This document shows positions 1 through 8,292 of a stretch of 64,000 nt of DNA, in pieces (position 1 is the stretch's first letter; each line of letters opens with the position of its first letter). The stretch comes from Pseudomonas sp. GR 6-02 (lineage in GTDB: Bacteria > Pseudomonadota > Gammaproteobacteria > Pseudomonadales > Pseudomonadaceae). Where the stretch lies: assembly GCF_001655615.1 (NCBI RefSeq), contig NZ_CP011567.1, positions 1,559,001 through 1,623,000 of the forward strand. Direction: 5' to 3'. Under the pieces are notes generated by a model. That model was not told where the DNA came from. It ran no database searches and saw nothing but the letters and a program-made list of their open reading frames with translations. A program made the translations under genes and the position numbers.

Positions 1-1
1 C

Positions 2-142
2 AGCAGCGGCAGTACCGGCCTGGGCTTGTACTTTGCCGGGCGGATTGCCGCCTTGCATCAGCGTGATGGTGTGGGCGGACGTACCGAAATCAGTAATGGC
101 GGGCCATTGGGTGGCGGCGTGTTCAGCCTCTATCTCCCCTGA
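2..142 (+). CDS. Sensor histidine kinase, C-terminal fragment (cut by window edge)
   Basis: The first 46 codons read in frame into a TGA stop and carry the G2 box of a histidine kinase ATPase domain (GSTGLGLYFAGRIAALH), then the closing strand pattern GGGVFSLYLP. This is the end of a HATPase_c domain. Everything upstream lies outside the window, so the sensor domain and partner regulator cannot be named. The gene ends about 120 bases before the glutamine synthetase-like gene on the same strand. Confidence 0.8.
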   Translation, partial: SSGSTGLGLYFAGRIAALHQRDGVGGRTEISNGGPLGGGVFSLYLP

Positions 143-261
143 ACGACACGTTCCTCACAGGATTGCGCCTTTTTGTTTGACGCTGCTTGATATTCCGAAC
201 AGCCGGAGCCTATTTTGTACGGGTCGCCGTTCGCGGCTCGTACAACAACAAGGATTGCGTC

Positions 262-1605
262 ATGACAACCGATGGCCATCGCTCACTCGCGCAGCGATTG
301 ACGGGCATTGATGAGATTGAATGTGTCACGCCGGACCTGAACGGCGTGCCACGCGGCAAAGTAATGACCGCTGAAGGATTTCTTGAGGGGCGGCGTTTGC
401 AGATGGCGCGGGGAGTGCTGCTGCAATGCATCATGGGCGGCTATCCGCCCGCGCACTTTTACGGCAGCGATGATGGCGATCTGGCGCTGGTGCCTGATCC
501 GGGGCAGATCCACCGCTTGCCCTGGAGTTCGCACCCTCGGGCACTGGCCATATGCGATGCACAGGAACTGACGGGCGAGAGCTCGCACCTGTCGACTCGC
601 GGCCAACTCAAGGCGGTGATCGCTCGCTACGCCGCCCTCGGTCTGGCGCCGGTCGTGGCGACCGAGCTGGAATTCTTTGTGTTCGCGCCCAACCCTGACC
701 CGACGCAACCCTTCCAGCCTCCAGTGGGCCTGGACGGTCGTCGCGAGGACGGTCATTCGGCATTCAGCATCAGCTCCAATAACGGCTTGCGGCCGTTCTT
801 CACTGAAGTCTACGCAGGCATGGCGGCGCTGGGCTTGCCGCGCGATACCTTCATGCACGAGATGGGCGTCAGCCAGTTCGAGATCAATCTGCTGCACGGT
901 GATCCGCTGCTGTTGGCCGACCAGACCTTGCTGTTCAAGCATCTGCTCAAGGAAGTGGCGCTCAAGCATGGCCTGACCGTGGTCTGCATGGCCAAGCCGT
1001 TGGCTCACACGCCGGGCAGTTCGATGCATATTCACCAGAGCGTCGTCGAGATCGACAGCGGGCGTAACGTGTTCAGCGACAAGGCCGGCGAGCCGACCGC
1101 GACCTTCCGTCATTTCATCGGTGGCCAACAGGCCGGCCTGGCGGATTTCACTGCGCTGTTTGCGCCGAACGTGAACTCTTATCAGCGCCTGTGTCATCCT
1201 TTTGCATCGCCCAATAATGCCTGCTGGTCCCATGATAACCGCGCGGCCGGCCTGCGCATTCCGGCCAGTTCACCGGTCGCTCGTCGGGTCGAAAACCGCC
1301 TGCCGGGGGCTGACGCCAACCCGTATCTGGCGATCGCCGCGAGCCTGGCGTCGGGGCTGTATGGCATCGAAAACAAACTGGAACCGAGCGAAGCGGCACG
1401 GGGCGAATTCGTGGTGCCGGATAATCTTGCGTTGCCGTGTACCTTGCATGCCGCTCTTGAACGTCTGAAACGTAGCCAATTGGCGAAGGAACTGTTCGGC
1501 AAGGAGTTCATCGAAGGCTACATCGCTTCGAAGACCCTGGAGTTGACCAGCTTCCTCGATGAAATTACTCCCTGGGAACGGCGTGTTCTAGCAGCCCAGG
1601 CCTGA
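262..1605 (+). CDS. Glutamine synthetase family protein (gamma-glutamyl-amine/polyamine ligase type)
   Basis: A 447-residue cytoplasmic ATP-dependent ligase of the glutamine synthetase fold. Near residue 25 is the beta-grasp motif DLNGVPRGK. The catalytic part shows TELEFF near 134, a GVSQFEINL segment, the ATP-site GSSMHIHQS and an NRAAGLRIP loop. It lacks the adenylylation-site context of GlnA and resembles PuuA/SpuI/PauA ligases that glutamylate polyamines or other amines in catabolism. I chose the ATG preceded by AAGGA rather than a TTG 75 bases upstream, which has no ribosome site. The exact amine substrate is not readable from sequence. Confidence 0.85.
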   Translation: MTTDGHRSLAQRLTGIDEIECVTPDLNGVPRGKVMTAEGFLEGRRLQMARGVLLQCIMGGYPPAHFYGSDDGDLALVPDPGQIHRLPWSSHPRALAICDAQELTGESSHLSTRGQLKAVIARYAALGLAPVVATELEFFVFAPNPDPTQPFQPPVGLDGRREDGHSAFSISSNNGLRPFFTEVYAGMAALGLPRDTFMHEMGVSQFEINLLHGDPLLLADQTLLFKHLLKEVALKHGLTVVCMAKPLAHTPGSSMHIHQSVVEIDSGRNVFSDKAGEPTATFRHFIGGQQAGLADFTALFAPNVNSYQRLCHPFASPNNACWSHDNRAAGLRIPASSPVARRVENRLPGADANPYLAIAASLASGLYGIENKLEPSEAARGEFVVPDNLALPCTLHAALERLKRSQLAKELFGKEFIEGYIASKTLELTSFLDEITPWERRVLAAQA

Positions 1606-1619
1606 CGACCTGTCGCCAT

Positions 1620-1643
1620 CGGGCTATCGTTGTCGATAGCCCG
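1620..1643. other. Perfect 10-bp hairpin between genes
   Basis: CGGGCTATCG and CGATAGCCCG flank a four-base TTGT loop just after the glutamine synthetase-like stop codon. No T-tract follows in either direction, so it is a poor intrinsic terminator. It could stabilise the upstream mRNA or mark a processing point between the ligase and the MFS gene. Confidence 0.5.
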
Positions 1644-1675
1644 ATACTCACTGCAAGGAGCCGCTCGGAACGCCA

Positions 1676-3058
1676 ATGCGCCAAATCCTGAAATCCTTTC
1701 GAGGACTTTATTTCGCCTCGCTGATGATGTTGATCGGCTCGGGCCTGTTGAGTACTTACCTTGCACTGCGCCTGGCGGCCGATAAGGTCGACAGCCTGTG
1801 GGTCGGCGCGTTGATGGCGGCCAACTATTTCGGCCTGGTGCTGGGCGGCAAGATCGGCCATCGGCTGATTGCCCGGGTCGGGCATATTCGAGCTTATTCA
1901 GCCTGCGCCGGGATCGTCGGTGCGGCGGTGCTGGGCCATGGCCTGGTGGATTGGCTGCCCGCGTGGCTGTTCCTGCGGGTGATCGTTGGCCTGGGCATGA
2001 TGTGCCAGTACATGGTGATCGAAAGCTGGCTCAATGAGCAGGCAGAAGCCAAGCAGCGTGGCGTGGTGTTCAGCGGCTACATGATCGCTTCGTACCTGGG
2101 GCTGGTGTTGGGCCAGCTGATTCTGGTCATGCACCCGGGGCTGGGCCTGGAACTGCTGATGCTGGTCGCTCTGTGTTTCGCCCTGTGTCTGGTGCCGGTG
2201 GCCCTGACCCGGCGGATTCACCCGGCGCCATTGCACCCGGCGCCGATGGAACCGCGCTTTTTCATCAAGCGCGTGCCGCAGTCACTGAGCACGGTGTTGG
2301 GGGCGGGATTGATCGTCGGTTCGTTCTACGGCCTGGCGCCGCTGTATGCCTCCCAGCAAGGATTGTCCACCGAGCAGGTCGGTCTGTTCATGGGCAGCTG
2401 CATTTTTGCAGGCCTGGTGGTGCAGTGGCCGTTGGGATGGCTATCGGATCGTTATGACCGGGCGGTATTGATCCGAAGTTTTGCGTTTAGCCTGGCACTG
2501 GCCGCGTTGCCGCTGGCGATCATGCCGCAGGTGCAACTGGAGGTGCTGTTCATCGCCGGGTTCCTCTGTTCGTTGGTGCAATTCTGTCTGTACCCGCTGG
2601 CGGTGGCGTTCTCCAACGACCACGTCGAGGGTGATCGCCGGGTGTCGCTGACGGCGATGCTGCTGGTGACTTACGGTGTCGGCGCGAGTGTCGGACCGTT
2701 GGTGGCAGGGGTATTGATGAAGTTGTTCGGCAGCCAGATGCTGTATGCCTTTTTCAGTTTTTTTGCATTGGTGCTGGTGTGGCGAATCCGCCCGAAAGCA
2801 GTCACCAATCTGCATCAGGTGGACGATGCTCCACTGCATCACGTGGCCATGCCGGACAGCATGACGAGTTCGCCACTGGTGGCTTGCCTTGACCCGCGTG
2901 TCGATGAGCAGGTGGTGCAGGATCAGATGCAGAACCCGGTCAACCCGGAGGCTGATGTCAATCCGGATGCCGAGCCAGAACCTGAACCTGAACCAGTTTC
3001 GGATTCAGAAGACCCGGACGCAGGTCGCGAGCAAAGTTTTACCGAAGCGCGGCCTTGA
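1676..3058 (+). CDS. MFS transporter (YcaD-like) with acidic C-terminal tail
   Basis: A 460-residue inner-membrane protein with about 12 hydrophobic segments between residues 10 and 385. It shows MFS signatures: GGKIGHRLIARVG in the loop after TM2 and GWLSDRYDR in the equivalent loop of the second half. It resembles the YcaD/UMF group of putative exporters with unknown substrate. The last 80 residues form a hydrophilic cytoplasmic tail with a (PE)n run (EPEPEPEPEP) and many acidic residues, longer than typical for the family. The ribosome site AAGGAG lies 15 bases upstream, slightly far. A strong hairpin terminator follows. Confidence 0.8.
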   Translation: MRQILKSFRGLYFASLMMLIGSGLLSTYLALRLAADKVDSLWVGALMAANYFGLVLGGKIGHRLIARVGHIRAYSACAGIVGAAVLGHGLVDWLPAWLFLRVIVGLGMMCQYMVIESWLNEQAEAKQRGVVFSGYMIASYLGLVLGQLILVMHPGLGLELLMLVALCFALCLVPVALTRRIHPAPLHPAPMEPRFFIKRVPQSLSTVLGAGLIVGSFYGLAPLYASQQGLSTEQVGLFMGSCIFAGLVVQWPLGWLSDRYDRAVLIRSFAFSLALAALPLAIMPQVQLEVLFIAGFLCSLVQFCLYPLAVAFSNDHVEGDRRVSLTAMLLVTYGVGASVGPLVAGVLMKLFGSQMLYAFFSFFALVLVWRIRPKAVTNLHQVDDAPLHHVAMPDSMTSSPLVACLDPRVDEQVVQDQMQNPVNPEADVNPDAEPEPEPEPVSDSEDPDAGREQSFTEARP

Positions 3059-3070
3059 TCAAGGCATAAA

Positions 3071-3106
3071 AAAACGGGCAGTCCCCGCAAGGGACTGCCC
3101 GTTTTT
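3071..3106 (+). terminator. Bidirectional intrinsic terminator between MFS gene and flgZ
   Basis: A 12-bp GC-rich stem (CGGGCAGTCCCC / GGGACTGCCCG) with a GCAA loop is flanked by A-rich and T-rich runs. It can therefore terminate both convergent genes. Confidence 0.85.
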
Positions 3107-3121
3107 TATTGGCGGGGTGTA

Positions 3122-3868
3122 TCAGAAGTCGTCTTTGTCAAAGCGCCGCGCTTCACGCTGAAGCTGATAGACGAACCGCTCGACCTGCCGTTGCACCAGG
3201 CCGCTCATGTTGTGAAAACGCACGCCGGCGAAGGTGGTGTTGATCTTTTCTTCAAAGTGCAGGTAACGCAGCTCCACCGGTGCCGTCATGCTGCCGAAGG
3301 GCAGGGCGGCGATGAAGCGGTCGTAGACCTGACCCAATTGCAGCTTGGCGGTGATGTCGCCTTCGAAGCGCAATTTGCAGCCGGTGGCGGAGATGTCCAG
3401 CAGTTTGCCGGCGAGGGGCGACTTGAGTTTCTCGCCTCCCAGCTCGACATTGACCAGTTGTGCCAGCTTCAACGCAGCGCGGAAAGCATTGCGGCGCTGG
3501 TGGTAAACCACCTCATCGGGCAGCGTGCCCCGGTAGCAGCGGCCATCGCCGGACTCGTCGATGGTCAGCGGGCCATTGCTTTCCCAGGCGATGCGCACGC
3601 CGTCGTGGAAGCCTTCGACCTTGAACGGTTCGCCGGCCAGCAGAAAGCGTTCGCCGTCGCGCGGGATCATTTCGTCCAGGGCGATCATGTTGCTGTCACG
3701 GTCGACGTCCACCAGATAACTCTGGAAGCGCTGGCTGCGCTCGTGGAACGTGATGATCAGCGGGTCATGGCTGTCTTGCAGCTGACGCAGGTTGCCGGAG
3801 ATTTCCAAAGGCGTGGTGAGCACCTTGGGTGGCTGCGGAGCATCTTCCGCGCTTAAGGCATTGGACAC
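3122..3868 (-). CDS. flgZ: FlgZ (YcgR-type) c-di-GMP flagellar brake, PilZ domain
   Basis: A 248-residue cytoplasmic protein with an N-terminal YcgR domain (about 20-125) and a C-terminal PilZ domain. The c-di-GMP-binding motifs are visible as RRNAFR near residue 125 and [11 protein letters not shown] near 160. On binding c-di-GMP, proteins of this family act at the flagellar motor to slow swimming. The Pseudomonas homologue, FlgZ, is characteristically encoded beside flgM-flgN, and it is here too, 88 bases downstream of flgN on the same strand. That supports co-transcription with late flagellar genes. Confidence 0.9.
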   Translation of the reverse strand: MSNALSAEDAPQPPKVLTTPLEISGNLRQLQDSHDPLIITFHERSQRFQSYLVDVDRDSNMIALDEMIPRDGERFLLAGEPFKVEGFHDGVRIAWESNGPLTIDESGDGRCYRGTLPDEVVYHQRRNAFRAALKLAQLVNVELGGEKLKSPLAGKLLDISATGCKLRFEGDITAKLQLGQVYDRFIAALPFGSMTAPVELRYLHFEEKINTTFAGVRFHNMSGLVQRQVERFVYQLQREARRFDKDDF

Positions 3869-3956
3869 GGGGTATCAATCTCCAGGCAAATATGACTACT
3901 GGCCGGCATTCTGCCAGCATGTTGCGTGTCTTGATAGGGCGTGCTCATTGAAAGGC

Positions 3957-4424
3957 TTAAGCCTGACTGAGCGGGCGTGGCTTGGCGAGCTTGGAGGTTG
4001 ATCCGCGGGCATCGTAGAGCGCTGGCGGCTCGCCGCCGGTGAGGATTTTCAGCTGGTTGGCCGTGGCGGCCTGCTGCACCAGAATCGACTGGCCATTGTT
4101 GACATTGGCGGCTTGGCACTGGGCCAGGAGGTCGGTGAGCACGTCGCTCTGTCCCAGCAATCGTTCGCCAATGCTCGACTGGCTGGCGAGTTGCTCCAGG
4201 CCCTGGCGGTTGGTTGGCAGGTTGAGGCTGGCGAGGATTTCACTGCGCTTGCGGCCATGCTGTTCGAGCAGAATGATCAATGCCTGTTTATGCGCCAGAA
4301 TTTCTTCGAGCAGTGGCATGTCGCGACCGTGCAAGGCAAGGGACTCGGTTTGCAGTAGCTCCAGCAGTTGTTGCGCCGGGGCGAAGTCGTCGATGATCAG
4401 TTGCAGTAATTGAGTGTCGTGCAT
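3957..4424 (-). CDS. flgN: FlgN flagellar export chaperone
   Basis: A 155-residue, mostly helical protein with leucine heptad patterns (LLQLIIDDFAPAQQLLELLQ at the start) typical of FlgN. This chaperone holds the hook-associated proteins FlgK and FlgL in the cytoplasm before export. It sits 48 bases after flgM and before flgZ, as in other pseudomonads. Sequence conservation in this family is low, so the call rests on length, helical pattern and context together. Confidence 0.85.
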   Translation of the reverse strand: MHDTQLLQLIIDDFAPAQQLLELLQTESLALHGRDMPLLEEILAHKQALIILLEQHGRKRSEILASLNLPTNRQGLEQLASQSSIGERLLGQSDVLTDLLAQCQAANVNNGQSILVQQAATANQLKILTGGEPPALYDARGSTSKLAKPRPLSQA

Positions 4425-4472
4425 GGCTGGCCTTGGGTTTTAAGCGTCCAAAAGCCTGGCGCGGGCCGTGGC

Positions 4473-4799
4473 CTAGCGCTGGGCTTCGAAGTTGAGCAGT
4501 TTGCTGGCTACACGGTTGCTGTCGACTTTATAGCTGCCATCGGCAATCGCTGCTTTCAACTCGGCCACGCGGGCGTTGTCGACGGCAGGCTGATCGCGCA
4601 GCTTGTCAGTGACCTTCTGCAACTGTTGAGCCTCATTGCTGAGGTGTACCGATTCCCCGCTTTTGGTGGTACTGGCCTGTTCGGCCGGGGTATTCAGCGG
4701 CGCGGATTGGCCGGCTTCGGCGGTTTCCTTGGCGGTGCTGGTACGCGTACTGCCCGTAAGTGACGAGGAGCTGTTTAAACGACTGAAATCGATGACCAT
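4473..4799 (-). CDS. flgM: FlgM anti-sigma-28 factor
   Basis: A 108-residue protein with the disordered, Ser/Thr/Ala-rich N-terminal half and conserved C-terminal helix typical of FlgM ([13 protein letters not shown] near 51, then [17 protein letters not shown]). FlgM binds and inhibits the flagellar sigma factor FliA until it is exported through the completed hook-basal body. A sigma-28-type promoter of its own lies just upstream, giving the usual autoregulatory arrangement. The flgA gene is 167 bases further upstream on the same strand. Confidence 0.92.
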   Translation of the reverse strand: MVIDFSRLNSSSSLTGSTRTSTAKETAEAGQSAPLNTPAEQASTTKSGESVHLSNEAQQLQKVTDKLRDQPAVDNARVAELKAAIADGSYKVDSNRVASKLLNFEAQR

Positions 4800-4835
4800 G
4801 ACAAAAAACCTCTGGATATTTGGACGCTTGCCATG

Positions 4836-4862
4836 TTTTCGGCGATTCCCCGAAAAACTTTA
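4836..4862 (-). promoter_or_regulatory. Sigma-28 (FliA) promoter of flgM
   Basis: On the minus strand the sequence reads TAAA, 15 bases, then GCCGAAAA. This matches the FliA consensus (TAAA-N15-GCCGATAA) with one mismatch and the exact spacing. The predicted start lies about 30 bases upstream of the flgM ATG. The site lies in the flgA-flgM gap. Confidence 0.8.
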
Positions 4863-4883
4863 GGCCCATTTATCAATGAGCTC

Positions 4884-4901
4884 GCATGCGCCAGCGCATG
4901 C
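4884..4901. other. Hairpin in the flgA-flgM gap
   Basis: GCATGCGC and GCGCATGC face each other across two bases, just upstream of the FliA promoter. No T-tract follows on the minus strand, so termination of flgA transcripts here would be partial at best. Confidence 0.4.
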
Positions 4902-4966
4902 CCTGCATGCGGCACAGTTTAGGCAACCGCCAGGCGGTGCGCCATCACTTCACAAACACAGAGCCC

Positions 4967-5728
4967 TTACATGGCCACTTCCACCTGGCCGGGCGCTGTG
5001 ACTTGCGCCTTGATGACCCGCTGGGAGTTAAGGTTCTTCACGCGAATCTGTTCCCTCAGGCCGCCGTTGGACAGCGCTTCACCCGGCATGCGCACACTGA
5101 GCGTACCACTGCGGGCGGTAATCACCACCTGGTCGCCCTTGCGAACCACTTCCGCCTGTTCGAGATGCACCAGCGTAATGATCTGATCGGCGACCATTGG
5201 TCGGGTAAGTTTTTGCCCGATAGCCTGATCGACGGAAGTCAGAAACCCCTGATTTATCAGGCTGATATCACGCTCGCGCAGGGTTACGTCCTGAGGTTCG
5301 ATAATCCCTGTGCGCTTGAGCGGACGAGTGGTCGTCACAATGTCGCGAAACAGCTTCACTTGAGCGGGCACGAAGACCGTCCAGGGTGAGGCGCCATCGC
5401 AGCGAACCTTGACCGTGACCCGTCCCAGAGGCCTTGCCGGGCTCTCGAGGGTGGCTGTCAATTCCTTGTCGCACATAGGCATGCGCAGGCGCGGATCGAG
5501 CTGGTTGACCTGGATTTCGTAGCGACCTTGCGTTTGACTGGTGGCCAGATAGTCCTCTACGGTGAATTCAAGAAAGCCCTGGGTGACGCCGATAAGCATG
5601 TCAGGCAAGGTAACCGTATCAGCAAGGGCAGGGCTGCCAGCGTTGAACAGGCAAGCGGCCGACATCGCGCAGAGCAATCTGCGGCAGGTTGATGTCAGGT
5701 GTCGGAAAAATGTCGGTTCTGTGTTCAT
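4967..5728 (-). CDS. flgA: FlgA, P-ring assembly chaperone
   Basis: A 253-residue periplasmic protein. It has a signal peptide (basic TCRRLL, then a hydrophobic core, cleavage after SPALA near residue 36) followed by the FlgA/SAF domain with QVNQLDPRLRMP and a C-terminal VRKGDQVVITARSG beta-clip segment. FlgA guides FlgI into the P-ring. The chosen ATG gives the complete signal peptide; an open frame continues upstream but overlaps cheV and is unlikely. No clear ribosome binding site precedes the ATG, and a sigma-54 promoter is predicted to start transcription almost at the start codon (see findings). Confidence 0.9.
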   Translation of the reverse strand: MNTEPTFFRHLTSTCRRLLCAMSAACLFNAGSPALADTVTLPDMLIGVTQGFLEFTVEDYLATSQTQGRYEIQVNQLDPRLRMPMCDKELTATLESPARPLGRVTVKVRCDGASPWTVFVPAQVKLFRDIVTTTRPLKRTGIIEPQDVTLRERDISLINQGFLTSVDQAIGQKLTRPMVADQIITLVHLEQAEVVRKGDQVVITARSGTLSVRMPGEALSNGGLREQIRVKNLNSQRVIKAQVTAPGQVEVAM

Positions 5729-5739
5729 AAGAGTTAAAA

Positions 5740-5755
5740 AGCAAGCGCCGTGCCG
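5740..5755 (-). promoter_or_regulatory. Sigma-54 promoter of flgA
   Basis: On the minus strand the sequence reads CGGCACG-GCGC-TTGCT. This matches the -24/-12 consensus TGGCACG-N4-TTGCW at every position but the first, with the correct GG-to-GC spacing. The predicted transcription start is at about 5729, one base before the flgA ATG. Flagellar flgA promoters depend on RpoN in pseudomonads, which agrees. Confidence 0.8.
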
Positions 5756-5809
5756 TTTCGTGATGAATGTGCGTCGCAACACACTTAGCGTTGGTGTAGG
5801 AGTCTGGGC

Positions 5810-6742
5810 ATGGCTGGTGTAATGGATTCGGTGAACCAGCGCACGCAACTGGTAGGGCAGAATCGCCTTGAGCTGTTGTTGTTCCGTCTCGACGGCCAGC
5901 AGCTGTATGGGATCAACGTGTTCAAGGTTCGCGAGGTGCTGCAATGCCCCAAGCTGACCCTGATGCCCAAGTCCAGTCCTGTCGTGTGCGGTGTGGCGAA
6001 TATTCGGGGGGCAACCATTCCGATCCTGGATCTGGCGATGGCGACCGGTGCCGGTCGGTTGCTGGACCAGAGCAATCCCTTCGTGATCATCACGGAGTAC
6101 AACACCAAGACCCAGGGTTTCCTGGTTCGGTCGGTGGAGCGCATCGTCAACATGAACTGGGAGGAGATTCATCCGCCACCCAAGGGCACGGGGCGCGATC
6201 ACTACCTGACGGCTGTGACTCGGGTCGACAACCAGTTAGTCGAAATCATCGACGTCGAGAAGGTGCTGGCGGAAGTGGCGCCGACGCCGGAAGCGATTTC
6301 GGTGGGCGTGGTCGATGTTGAGACCCAGCACAAGGCGCTCTCTTTGCGCGTATTGACGGTCGACGACTCGTCGGTGGCACGCAAGCAGGTGACCCGTTGC
6401 CTGCAAACGATCGGTGTCGAAGTGGTGGCGTTGAACGATGGCCGGCAAGCGCTGGATTACCTGCGCAAGCTGGTTGACGAGGGGAAGAAGCCGGAAGAAG
6501 AGTTCCTGATGATGATCTCCGACATCGAGATGCCGGAGATGGACGGGTACACCCTGACGGCCGAGATCCGCGCCGATCCGCGCATGCAAAAGCTCCATAT
6601 CATCCTGCATACTTCGTTGTCGGGAGTGTTCAATCAGGCGATGGTCAAGAAGGTCGGTGCCGATGACTTCCTGGCCAAGTTCCGTCCTGATGACCTGGCA
6701 TCCCGGGTAGTCGACCGGATCAAAGCAGCAGATAACAGCTAG
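5810..6742 (+). CDS. cheV: CheV chemotaxis coupling protein (CheW-receiver fusion)
   Basis: A 310-residue cytoplasmic protein. Residues 15-160 form a CheW domain (LFRLDGQQLYGINVFKVREVL, GVANIRG) that couples receptors to CheA. Residues 178-305 form a receiver domain with VDDSS, the phospho-acceptor in MISDIEMPEMDG and a lysine in FLAKF. CheV adapts or buffers the signalling array. The start codon has TAGGAG eight bases upstream. It is divergent from flgA across 81 bases and followed by cheR after 46 bases. Confidence 0.95.
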   Translation: MAGVMDSVNQRTQLVGQNRLELLLFRLDGQQLYGINVFKVREVLQCPKLTLMPKSSPVVCGVANIRGATIPILDLAMATGAGRLLDQSNPFVIITEYNTKTQGFLVRSVERIVNMNWEEIHPPPKGTGRDHYLTAVTRVDNQLVEIIDVEKVLAEVAPTPEAISVGVVDVETQHKALSLRVLTVDDSSVARKQVTRCLQTIGVEVVALNDGRQALDYLRKLVDEGKKPEEEFLMMISDIEMPEMDGYTLTAEIRADPRMQKLHIILHTSLSGVFNQAMVKKVGADDFLAKFRPDDLASRVVDRIKAADNS

Positions 6743-6788
6743 AGGCCTTCTGCCCCTGGCGGTCAACACGATTTAAGAGGCGGTATCT

Positions 6789-7616
6789 TTGTCTACGGGT
6801 AATTTGGATTTCGAACAGTTCCGGGTATTCCTGGAAAAAGCCTGTGGCATTTTGCTCGGTGAAAACAAGCAATATCTGGTCTCGAGCCGTCTCAACAAAC
6901 TGATGGAACAGCAGGGCATCAAATCGTTGGGTGAGCTGGTTCAGCGCATCCAGACCCAGCCGCGCAGCGGTTTGCGCGAGATGGTGGTGGATGCCATGAC
7001 GACCAACGAAACCCTGTGGTTTCGTGACACCTATCCGTTTGAAGTCTTGAAGAACAAGGTATTGCCTGAAGCGATCAAGGCCAGCCCCGGTCAGCGCCTG
7101 CGGATCTGGTCGGCGGCGTGTTCGTCGGGTCAGGAGCCGTATTCGCTGTCGATGTCCATCGATGAGTTCGAACGGGTCAACATGGGCCAGTTGAAGATGG
7201 GCGTGCAGATCGTTGCCACCGACCTGTCCGGCAGCATGCTGACCAACTGCAAGACCGGCGAGTACGACAGCCTGGCCATCGGTCGCGGCCTGTCGCCCGA
7301 GCGCCTTCAGCGTTACTTCGACCCCAAGGGGCCGGGGCGCTGGGCCATCAAGGCACCAATCAAGAGTCGGGTGGAGTTTCGCTCGTTCAACTTGCTGGAC
7401 AGCTACGCAAGCCTGGGCAAGTTTGACATCGTGTTCTGCCGCAACGTGCTGATCTACTTCTCCGCCGAGGTGAAGAAAGACATCCTGTTGCGCATTCACA
7501 GCACGCTCAAGCCGGGCGGTTATCTGTTCCTTGGCGCGTCCGAAGCGCTGAACGGTTTGCCGGACCATTACCAGATGGTCCAGTGCAGCCCGGGGATCAT
7601 TTACCAGGCGAAGTGA
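6789..7616 (+). CDS. cheR: CheR chemotaxis protein methyltransferase
   Basis: A 275-residue S-adenosylmethionine-dependent enzyme that methylates glutamates on chemoreceptors for adaptation. The N-terminal helical domain ends in TTNETLWFRD. The SAM-binding fold shows WSAACSSGQEPYSL (near 112), VATDLS and FDIVFCRNVLIYF (near 215). The start is TTG with an AGAGG ribosome site; no nearby ATG gives a complete N-terminus. A strong terminator follows, so cheV-cheR forms its own unit. Confidence 0.93.
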   Translation: MSTGNLDFEQFRVFLEKACGILLGENKQYLVSSRLNKLMEQQGIKSLGELVQRIQTQPRSGLREMVVDAMTTNETLWFRDTYPFEVLKNKVLPEAIKASPGQRLRIWSAACSSGQEPYSLSMSIDEFERVNMGQLKMGVQIVATDLSGSMLTNCKTGEYDSLAIGRGLSPERLQRYFDPKGPGRWAIKAPIKSRVEFRSFNLLDSYASLGKFDIVFCRNVLIYFSAEVKKDILLRIHSTLKPGGYLFLGASEALNGLPDHYQMVQCSPGIIYQAK

Positions 7617-7626
7617 TTCGTTGACG

Positions 7627-7669
7627 GCATAAAAAACGGGAGTCCATTAGGGCTCCCGTTTTTTTATGC
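7627..7669 (+). terminator. Intrinsic terminator after cheR
   Basis: A long imperfect stem (GCATAAAAAACGGGAGTCC / GGGCTCCCGTTTTTTTATGC) with an ATTA loop ends in a seven-T run. It separates cheR from the flgB operon. Confidence 0.85.
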
Positions 7670-7726
7670 CTGTGACACCACGCTCCCACAGGGGCAAGTA
7701 GCGTTCTTTGGATGGTGAGAAGCGGC

Positions 7727-7766
7727 AGAAAAGCGGCAGGCGGCGGAAATCGGTTGCCGCTTTTCT
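7727..7766. promoter_or_regulatory. 12-bp inverted repeat upstream of the flgB sigma-54 promoter
   Basis: AGAAAAGCGGCA (7727-7738) and TGCCGCTTTTCT (7755-7766) are perfect complements with a 16-base spacer. A further copy of AGCGGCAG starts at 7721. The repeat lies about 80-120 bases before the predicted transcription start, where sigma-54 activators usually bind. FleR or FleQ are the obvious candidates in pseudomonads, but no specific site was verified. Confidence 0.5.
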
Positions 7767-7821
7767 GGCATTGCCACCTCGTTACTGCTCGCAAAGCCCC
7801 GGTTTACGGGCTTTTTTGAAT

Positions 7822-7837
7822 TGGCACGCCGCTTGCT
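7822..7837 (+). promoter_or_regulatory. Sigma-54 promoter of flgBCDE
   Basis: TGGCACG-CCGC-TTGCT is a perfect match to the -24/-12 consensus. Transcription is predicted to start near 7848, giving a 34-base leader to the flgB ATG. Confidence 0.9.
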
Positions 7838-7881
7838 ATGTTCACGTTACGAAAAATCAGGTCACCCGAAGGTTTCCCGAC

Positions 7882-8289
7882 ATGAGCATCAGCTTCGATA
7901 AAGCGCTCGGTATCCACGAACAAGCCCTGGGCTTCCGCGCTCAGCGTGCTGAAGTCCTGGCCAACAACATCGCCAACGCCGACACCCCGAACTACAAGGC
8001 TCGGGATCTGGACTTCTCGAAAGTGCTCGCCGAGCAGAACGAGAAAACCAAAAACGGCAAGTTCGCCTTGAGCATGACCAACAGCCGTCACATCGAAGCT
8101 GAAGGCCTGGGCAATGGCGACGAGTCGCTGATGTATCGCACGCCGATGCAACCGTCGATCGACCAGAACACCGTGGATGCCCAACTGGAACAGTCGAACT
8201 ACGCGGAAAACGCGGTCAACTTCCAGGCCAGCTTCACCCTGCTCAACAGTAAATTCAAAGGGCTGGTGTCAGCCCTGCGCGGAGAGTAA
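7882..8289 (+). CDS. flgB: FlgB flagellar proximal rod protein
   Basis: A 135-residue rod subunit exported by the flagellar type III system. The N-terminal flagellar rod signature (RAEVLANNIANADTPNYKARDLDF) and the C-terminal helix rich in Asn/Ala (NYAENAVNFQASFTLLNSKFKG) are both present. The ATG follows a CCGAAGG ribosome site. An in-frame extension further upstream runs across the sigma-54 promoter and cannot be translated from it. It is the first gene of flgBCDE, with three bases to flgC. Confidence 0.94.
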   Translation: MSISFDKALGIHEQALGFRAQRAEVLANNIANADTPNYKARDLDFSKVLAEQNEKTKNGKFALSMTNSRHIEAEGLGNGDESLMYRTPMQPSIDQNTVDAQLEQSNYAENAVNFQASFTLLNSKFKGLVSALRGE

Positions 8290-8292
8290 TTC

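Noticed and set aside
283..1233. Long minus-strand open frame over the glutamine synthetase-like gene
   Set aside because: It is a shadow of the high-GC coding frame; its translation has no family pattern, and the plus-strand protein is clearly conserved.
5735..5758. Possible sigma-28 promoter for cheV overlapping the flgA promoter
   Set aside because: Spacing between the A-rich part and GCCG is wrong by one or two bases, and the -35 match is poor.
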